This document shows, piece after piece, positions 59,447-64,000 of a DNA stretch of 64,000 nt. Under the pieces are notes generated by a model, which was not told the origin of the DNA, ran no database searches, and saw nothing but the letters and a program-made list of their open reading frames with translations. The position numbers were made by a program, and so were the translations under genes. Origin of the DNA: Pseudomonas sp. KU26590 (lineage in GTDB: Bacteria > Pseudomonadota > Gammaproteobacteria > Pseudomonadales > Pseudomonadaceae); contig NZ_CP110644.1 of NCBI RefSeq assembly GCF_026153515.1, positions 434,001 to 498,000 on the forward strand, in the 5' to 3' direction. Each line of letters starts with the position of its first letter. The stretch's first letter is position 1.

Positions 59447-61551
59447 CCGACGAAGCGCAGCGCTGGAAAGAAAAGTACCTCAAGGGCATCGAGCAGCAAG
59501 ACAAACTGGAGCGGCGCTGGAATGCGCGGCTCGACTTGCTGCGTCGAGGCCTTGTGCGCAGCAGCCTGGCGGCCGAAGGTGCCGACAAGGCCGTAGATGA
59601 GTGCATGAAGGAAATGCGCGAGATCGTTCGCAAGGACGACATGGACGCAGGCCTGGCCGCCTTGATTCCGCGCCTCGAAAAGGCGGTGCTGGACTCCGAA
59701 CAGCGTCGCGAGCAGCGCGTCGAGCAAATGGGCACGGCGTTGACGTCATTGGTCGCGCAGTTGCAGGCGTTGCCGTTGCCGAAGGACGTCAGCAAGCCGC
59801 TCAAGCGATTTGCCAAAAGTCTGGAAGATCGCATCACCCAAGCCCGTGAGCTGCCGCTGATATTGAGTGAGTTGAGCGGTCTCCAGGGACAAGCGCTGTC
59901 ACAGATCGAACACCCGGATGAGGCGTCCCGTCCGGGTTTTCTGCAGCGATTGTTCGGCAGTCACCGTGAGGTTGGCGGCGAGGGTGAGGAGCCGGCTGAG
60001 TTTCCACGCGCGGCCCCCGAACCCGTCAGATCCACGCCGCCAGCCTCTGACGATGCGTCGCAGTCATCGGTCGTGGTGTCGCAAGCTGCTCCAGAAAATA
60101 CGGCACTTGAGGCTGAGCTGCGCAGCGCTGTCATCACGGTTACTCAGCCAGTTACCAAAGAGCCGGAGCCCTCCATCCCGGAGCCTCACCCGGAAGTGGC
60201 AGTCGAGCCGGTCACACCCGAGCCCGAGCCCGATCGGGCTGCCACGACTGACGAAGAGCCCGAGGCATCGCCCCAAACCGCTGACCTCCCGCAGCCCTCC
60301 GCCGATGAGGCCCCATACGACGAAGCAGCCGAGCGGGTAGCTGAAGAGCCCTCCCCGGATCCGGAAGAGCCCGAAGACCCCGTCGAGGCCAGCGTTGTTG
60401 CCGACGATAGCGAAATCGTCGCTGAAGACGAAGAGCCAGACGATACCGCCGCCGCCGCCGCCGAAGAAGACGGCCCCTACGCGCTGCCCTCCTCGCCCGA
60501 GCCGAGTTACAGCTCCGTCGCTGCCCACATCGAAGAAACGCTGCTGGGCCTGCTCGACGAACTGACGCTGCCAGAACACCATCGTCCACAAGCCGAAGCC
60601 ATGCGTGCCCGGCTTGAACATGGGCTTAACTGGTACGAATTGCTGCCGATCCTCGACGATCTTGCTGTGCTGATGCTCGCCATCACCGACAGCGGCCAGC
60701 ATGAATTCGAGGCCTACCTCAAACAGCTCAACGAGCGCCTGGAGTCGTTTCAGAGCGGCTTGCTGGCTGCCAGCGAAGACCATGCCGATCAGCAATCGGC
60801 GTCGCGGCAGCTGGACCATCAATTGCGCGAGCACGTCGATGACCTGCAAACCAGCGTTCAGCAAGCGGCCGATCTGGACAGCTTGAAGCACGTGCTGGAG
60901 AGCCGCCTCGAAGGCCTGATTGGCACCATGGATCATCATCAGCAGCAACGCGATCAGCGCGAGCAGGAAGTCGCCACCCGCCTGCAAGCACTCTCCAGCC
61001 GCGTGGCCACGATGGAGCAGGAAGCGCTGGGTTTCCGGGTTCACCTGGAAGAGCAACGGCAGAAGGCGCTTATCGACACGCTGACAGGCTTGCCGAACCG
61101 CGCGGCGTGGAACGAACGACTGGAGCATGAGATCGACCAGTTGCAGAGGAAACGCTCAAGCCTGCTGCTCGGCATTCTCGACCTGGACCACTTCAAGCGC
61201 ATCAACGACGGTTACGGCCATCTGGCAGGCGACAAGGTCTTGAAGATCATCGCCGGTCAGTTGAGAAAGCGGTTGCGGGCTTCGGACTTCATTGCGCGTT
61301 TTGGCGGGGAAGAATTCGTGATCCTCCTGCCAACCACGCCGATGGATGAAGGGTTGGCGCTGTTGGAGCGTCTGCGCGAGGGCATCGAACAGTGCCCGTT
61401 TCACTTCAAGGGCGAGCGGGTGACGGTCACGGTGTCCATGGGCATCACGTTGTTCACTCCGGGTGAGCGCAGCGATGTTGTACTCAAACGTGCGGATGAG
61501 GCGCTATACCGCGCCAAGCATGAGGGGCGCAACCGGATCGAGCAGGGCTGA
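59443..61551 (+). CDS. dgcH: GGDEF diguanylate cyclase (DgcH/PA5487-like)
   Basis: The 702-residue protein has a helical N-terminal region, an acidic Pro/Glu/Asp-rich linker (about residues 185-345) and a helical/coiled-coil region (to ~545). The C-terminal GGDEF domain has DTLTGLPNR, active site GGEEF at 621-625 and the inhibitory RxxD site RASD (612-615). So it should make c-di-GMP and be product-inhibited. No membrane segment is seen. It matches PA5487/DgcH by gene order: EEP gene upstream, AmpDh2-like amidase downstream. Confidence 0.9.
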   Translation: MTDEAQRWKEKYLKGIEQQDKLERRWNARLDLLRRGLVRSSLAAEGADKAVDECMKEMREIVRKDDMDAGLAALIPRLEKAVLDSEQRREQRVEQMGTALTSLVAQLQALPLPKDVSKPLKRFAKSLEDRITQARELPLILSELSGLQGQALSQIEHPDEASRPGFLQRLFGSHREVGGEGEEPAEFPRAAPEPVRSTPPASDDASQSSVVVSQAAPENTALEAELRSAVITVTQPVTKEPEPSIPEPHPEVAVEPVTPEPEPDRAATTDEEPEASPQTADLPQPSADEAPYDEAAERVAEEPSPDPEEPEDPVEASVVADDSEIVAEDEEPDDTAAAAAEEDGPYALPSSPEPSYSSVAAHIEETLLGLLDELTLPEHHRPQAEAMRARLEHGLNWYELLPILDDLAVLMLAITDSGQHEFEAYLKQLNERLESFQSGLLAASEDHADQQSASRQLDHQLREHVDDLQTSVQQAADLDSLKHVLESRLEGLIGTMDHHQQQRDQREQEVATRLQALSSRVATMEQEALGFRVHLEEQRQKALIDTLTGLPNRAAWNERLEHEIDQLQRKRSSLLLGILDLDHFKRINDGYGHLAGDKVLKIIAGQLRKRLRASDFIARFGGEEFVILLPTTPMDEGLALLERLREGIEQCPFHFKGERVTVTVSMGITLFTPGERSDVVLKRADEALYRAKHEGRNRIEQG

Positions 61552-61650
61552 ACGGTTCGTCTGGTTAGCTATGGGGGCACGATGCATTTTTGAATGCGCT
61601 GCCGACGTTACGTTACACTGTTGCATTATTTGCCCACACGTCGTGCCGCC

Positions 61651-62427
61651 ATGAAGTCTATTTACGCCCTAATTCTGCTGTTGCTGCTGACCGCTTGCAG
61701 CAGCGGTCCGAAAATCGACACCAGCCACCCTTCCGTCAATTTCGACAGCCGCGTGCAGTTTGTGGTGGTTCATTACACTTCTGCCTCCCTTGAGCGTTCG
61801 TTGGCATTGCTGACCCACGGTGAGGTCAGCGCGCATTACCTGATCGGCGACGGTCCAGCCACCACCTACAAGTTGGTCGACGAATCCCAGCGCGCGTGGC
61901 ATGCCGGTGAAAGCGAATGGGACGGGCGCACCTGGCTCAACTCAAGCAGCATTGGCATCGAGATAGTCAATCCGGGCTACCGCGACACGCCTACCGGCCG
62001 GCTCTGGTATCCCTACAGCGAGGCGCAGATTCAAGCGCTGATCGTGCTGCTTAAAGACATCGTCAAACGCAATCACATCGAACCGCGCCATGTCATTGGC
62101 CACAGTGACATTGCACCCCTGCGCAAGCTCGATCCGGGGCCGTTGTTCCCGTGGAAGCGGCTCGCCCAGGAAGGGTTGGGAATCTGGCCGGATGAGCAGC
62201 AGGTCGCACAGCGTCAGACTCAGCTGATGGGCGTCGTGCCGAATATCGTGTGGTTCCAGCAGCAATTGGCGCTGCTGGGTTACCCGACGCCGCAGACCGG
62301 AGAGCTGGACATCGCAACACGTCACACCCTGGCGGCCTTCCAGATGCATTACCGACCACAAAAATTTGACGGTGAACCGGATCTACAAAGTGCGGCTATG
62401 CTGCAAGTACTTAACTTCAGGCACTAA
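61651..62427 (+). CDS. ampDh2: N-acetylmuramoyl-L-alanine amidase (AmpDh2-like lipoprotein)
   Basis: From MKSIYALILLLLLTACSSGP the protein is 258 residues with a lipobox (LLTAC). It is an amidase_2 zinc enzyme: VVHYTSAS, the core GIEIVNPG, HVIGHSDIAP and RKLDPGPLFPW carry the ligand residues. A peptidoglycan-binding domain follows (about 190-258). In P. aeruginosa AmpDh2 acts on murein in the periplasm, anchored to the outer membrane. Frame start at 61651 preferred; the upstream part is non-conserved. Confidence 0.9.
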   Translation: MKSIYALILLLLLTACSSGPKIDTSHPSVNFDSRVQFVVVHYTSASLERSLALLTHGEVSAHYLIGDGPATTYKLVDESQRAWHAGESEWDGRTWLNSSSIGIEIVNPGYRDTPTGRLWYPYSEAQIQALIVLLKDIVKRNHIEPRHVIGHSDIAPLRKLDPGPLFPWKRLAQEGLGIWPDEQQVAQRQTQLMGVVPNIVWFQQQLALLGYPTPQTGELDIATRHTLAAFQMHYRPQKFDGEPDLQSAAMLQVLNFRH

Positions 62428-62518
62428 ATTCCCCTGGTTGTCGGTATTTCCGGGCTATTTCTGCGCTTGTTGCTATACCTCAGTGGTTATGCAAATCCCA
62501 CCCTCTGGATGACTGTCG

Positions 62519-64000
62519 ATGTTCACGGCGACGCCGCGACTGCGCTCTTTCCTTTACCGTCCCTGGCTTCTGGCATTACTGGCCGCGCTGTTAAGCGCGG
62601 CGGTCTTGCTGGCGGGCAGCTTCGGGCTGGCGATGCATCAGGCCCGGCAGGAAGAACGTGCGCAAATGAATGCACAGGGCGAGCGCTTTCTGGTGCGGCT
62701 GGAGCAATTGTTCGGCCAGTTGAGGGCCGGGCTCGATCAGCTTGAAGCGCAGCCGTCCCGCGGCTGCAGCCCCGAGATGATCGAGCAACTGCGTCAGGTG
62801 AACTCGCGCTACCGCTTTATCTACGAAGTGGCGTACGTCAGCGAAAGCCAGTTCTGCTCCAGCTGGACGCGTCAAAGCCTGATCGGCAAGCCCAGGCCGC
62901 CGGACATTCGCGGCCCCACCTACGATTACTGGCTCAACACCTCCACCCAGCCCGACGATAACCTGGCTTCACTGATGCTCGGGCGCGGGGAGTTTCGTGT
63001 TTCTACCTCCCGCGGTCACCTGACGGATGTCGTCGACCTGCCGGCGGGCGGCAGTCTGGTGGTGGTGCTCGATCGCGGGTCCAAAGCAGTTCCGGTGCTA
63101 GGCCCGCCTCAGACATGGCCGCCCACCCCCGACTGGTCGCCGACCTCAACCGAAACGCTGATGACCACCCAGGACAAACTCGTCTACCGGATGCCGACCC
63201 AGAGCCCGGAATATCAACTGGTCCTGATTACGCCGCGCAGTGCCTTGCAACAGAAGGTCACCGGGGCGTGGTGGCTGCTGGTCCCGGCCAGCCTGTTGAT
63301 TTCGTTGTTCATTGGCATTCTTGTGCTGCAACTGGTCCGTCAGCGTCAGTCGCTGGGCGGCGAGCTGCACGGGGCGCTACGGCGGGGCGAGTTGAAGGTT
63401 TTGTATCAGCCGATTTTTGACCTCAACACGCGGCTGTGCGTGGGCGCTGAGGCCCTGGTGCGCTGGCGACGACCGGACGGCACGCTGACCAGCCCTGACC
63501 TCTTTATCCCGCTCGCGGAGAACACCGGGCAGATCCGACAGATCACCGACTTCGTGCTTCAGCAGCTGCTTGAGCAACTGGGGCATTTGTTGCGCGCCAA
63601 TCCGCACCTGTACGTGTCGGTCAATCTGGCCGCTTGCGATGTCATGGCCCCGCGCATTGGTCGAGTGACGGCAAAGCTGCTGGCGTTGCACCGAGTGGCG
63701 CCTCGGCAGATTGCATTCGAGGTCACCGAGCGCGGCCTGGTCGATGTCGTGGTCGCGCGCAATCATCTTCAAGCGCTGCGCGATCGGGGGCATCAGGTGT
63801 TGATCGATGACTTTGGCACCGGTTATTGCAGCCTGGCTTACCTGCAGACGTTGCCCGTGGACTGTCTGAAAATCGACAAGGCCTTTATTGACGCCCTCGG
63901 TCACGATGCGGCGAGCAGTGGTGTGGCGCCGCACATCATTCGCATGGCCCATGCGCTGCAGTTGCGGGTGATCGCTGAAGGCATCGAGTTTGAATCGCAG
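62519..64000 (+). CDS. CSS-motif EAL-domain c-di-GMP phosphodiesterase, partial
   Basis: The gene runs off the right edge (494 residues visible). An N-terminal transmembrane helix (WLLALLAALLSAAVLLAGS) is followed by a periplasmic CSS-motif domain with Cys83 and Cys113-Ser-Ser, a second membrane helix near 250-270, and the EAL domain (E311-A-L). The known residues DDFGTGYCSLAYLQTLPVD and IAEGIE are seen. In E. coli CSS-EAL proteins the periplasmic disulfide controls proteolysis and activity. Its opposite activity to dgcH upstream suggests local c-di-GMP balance, but the genes may be separately controlled. Confidence 0.9.
   Translation, partial: MFTATPRLRSFLYRPWLLALLAALLSAAVLLAGSFGLAMHQARQEERAQMNAQGERFLVRLEQLFGQLRAGLDQLEAQPSRGCSPEMIEQLRQVNSRYRFIYEVAYVSESQFCSSWTRQSLIGKPRPPDIRGPTYDYWLNTSTQPDDNLASLMLGRGEFRVSTSRGHLTDVVDLPAGGSLVVVLDRGSKAVPVLGPPQTWPPTPDWSPTSTETLMTTQDKLVYRMPTQSPEYQLVLITPRSALQQKVTGAWWLLVPASLLISLFIGILVLQLVRQRQSLGGELHGALRRGELKVLYQPIFDLNTRLCVGAEALVRWRRPDGTLTSPDLFIPLAENTGQIRQITDFVLQQLLEQLGHLLRANPHLYVSVNLAACDVMAPRIGRVTAKLLALHRVAPRQIAFEVTERGLVDVVVARNHLQALRDRGHQVLIDDFGTGYCSLAYLQTLPVDCLKIDKAFIDALGHDAASSGVAPHIIRMAHALQLRVIAEGIEFESQ

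Overview
The window is about 60 % GC and is packed with genes in an order typical of the chromosome near oriC in Pseudomonas (trkA-rsmB-fmt-def-LysM-dprA-tsaC-qor-hemF-aroE, trpI/trpBA, metNIQ-katE, znuBC-zur/znuA-thrB, polA-ersA-engB, cc4-dsbA, dgcH-ampDh2). Together with the Pseudomonas-type REP/REPIN hairpins this points to a non-aeruginosa Pseudomonas (fluorescens/putida/syringae-like order). The species cannot be fixed from the sequence alone.

Layout. 0-11 kb: end of a lipid A acyltransferase gene, potassium uptake regulator, the rsmB-fmt-def translation block, a LysM protein, dprA, tsaC, a quinone reductase, hemF and aroE. 11-15 kb: choline-O-sulfate utilisation (betC-choX with a divergent LysR regulator) and an RcnB-like protein. 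15-24 kb: trpBA with divergent trpI, then small stress or envelope proteins (DUF883, dodecin, two DUF1161 paralogues, OsmC, a luciferase-like monooxygenase, lipoproteins). 24-35 kb: HAD hydrolase, gamma carbonic anhydrase, prlC-yheV, a secreted PI-PLC-like protein, a secreted CX5R phosphatase, a PA0069-type radical SAM protein, beta carbonic anhydrase plus SulP, and a SCO protein without the cox cluster that normally accompanies it. 35-41 kb: the metNIQ methionine importer and katE.

41-48 kb is the accessory part: an Rhs polymorphic-toxin locus with a deaminase-like C-terminal tip (C-x-E plus C-x2-C), a translationally coupled immunity candidate, a truncated paralogue of that immunity gene, and a third small orphan ORF. 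The locus sits between two ~154-bp direct repeats. Each repeat carries a terminator and the 3' end of the neighbouring lipoprotein gene, so the island appears to have entered at the terminator shared by katE and that gene. There is no integrase or transposase. Unusual hairpins lie on both sides of the rhs reading frame.

48-64 kb: zinc uptake (znuBC-zur and divergent znuA with a Zur-box-like site), homoserine kinase, polA, an ErsA-type small RNA with a near-consensus AlgU promoter, engB, cytochrome c4, dsbA, an EEP-fold enzyme, a diguanylate cyclase, an AmpDh2-like amidase and a truncated CSS-EAL phosphodiesterase.

The two observations most worth following are that PolA has lost all four catalytic carboxylates of its 3'-5' proofreading domain while its polymerase and 5'-nuclease parts look intact, and that the rhs island combines duplicated borders, a predicted deaminase tip and an apparent immunity-gene remnant.
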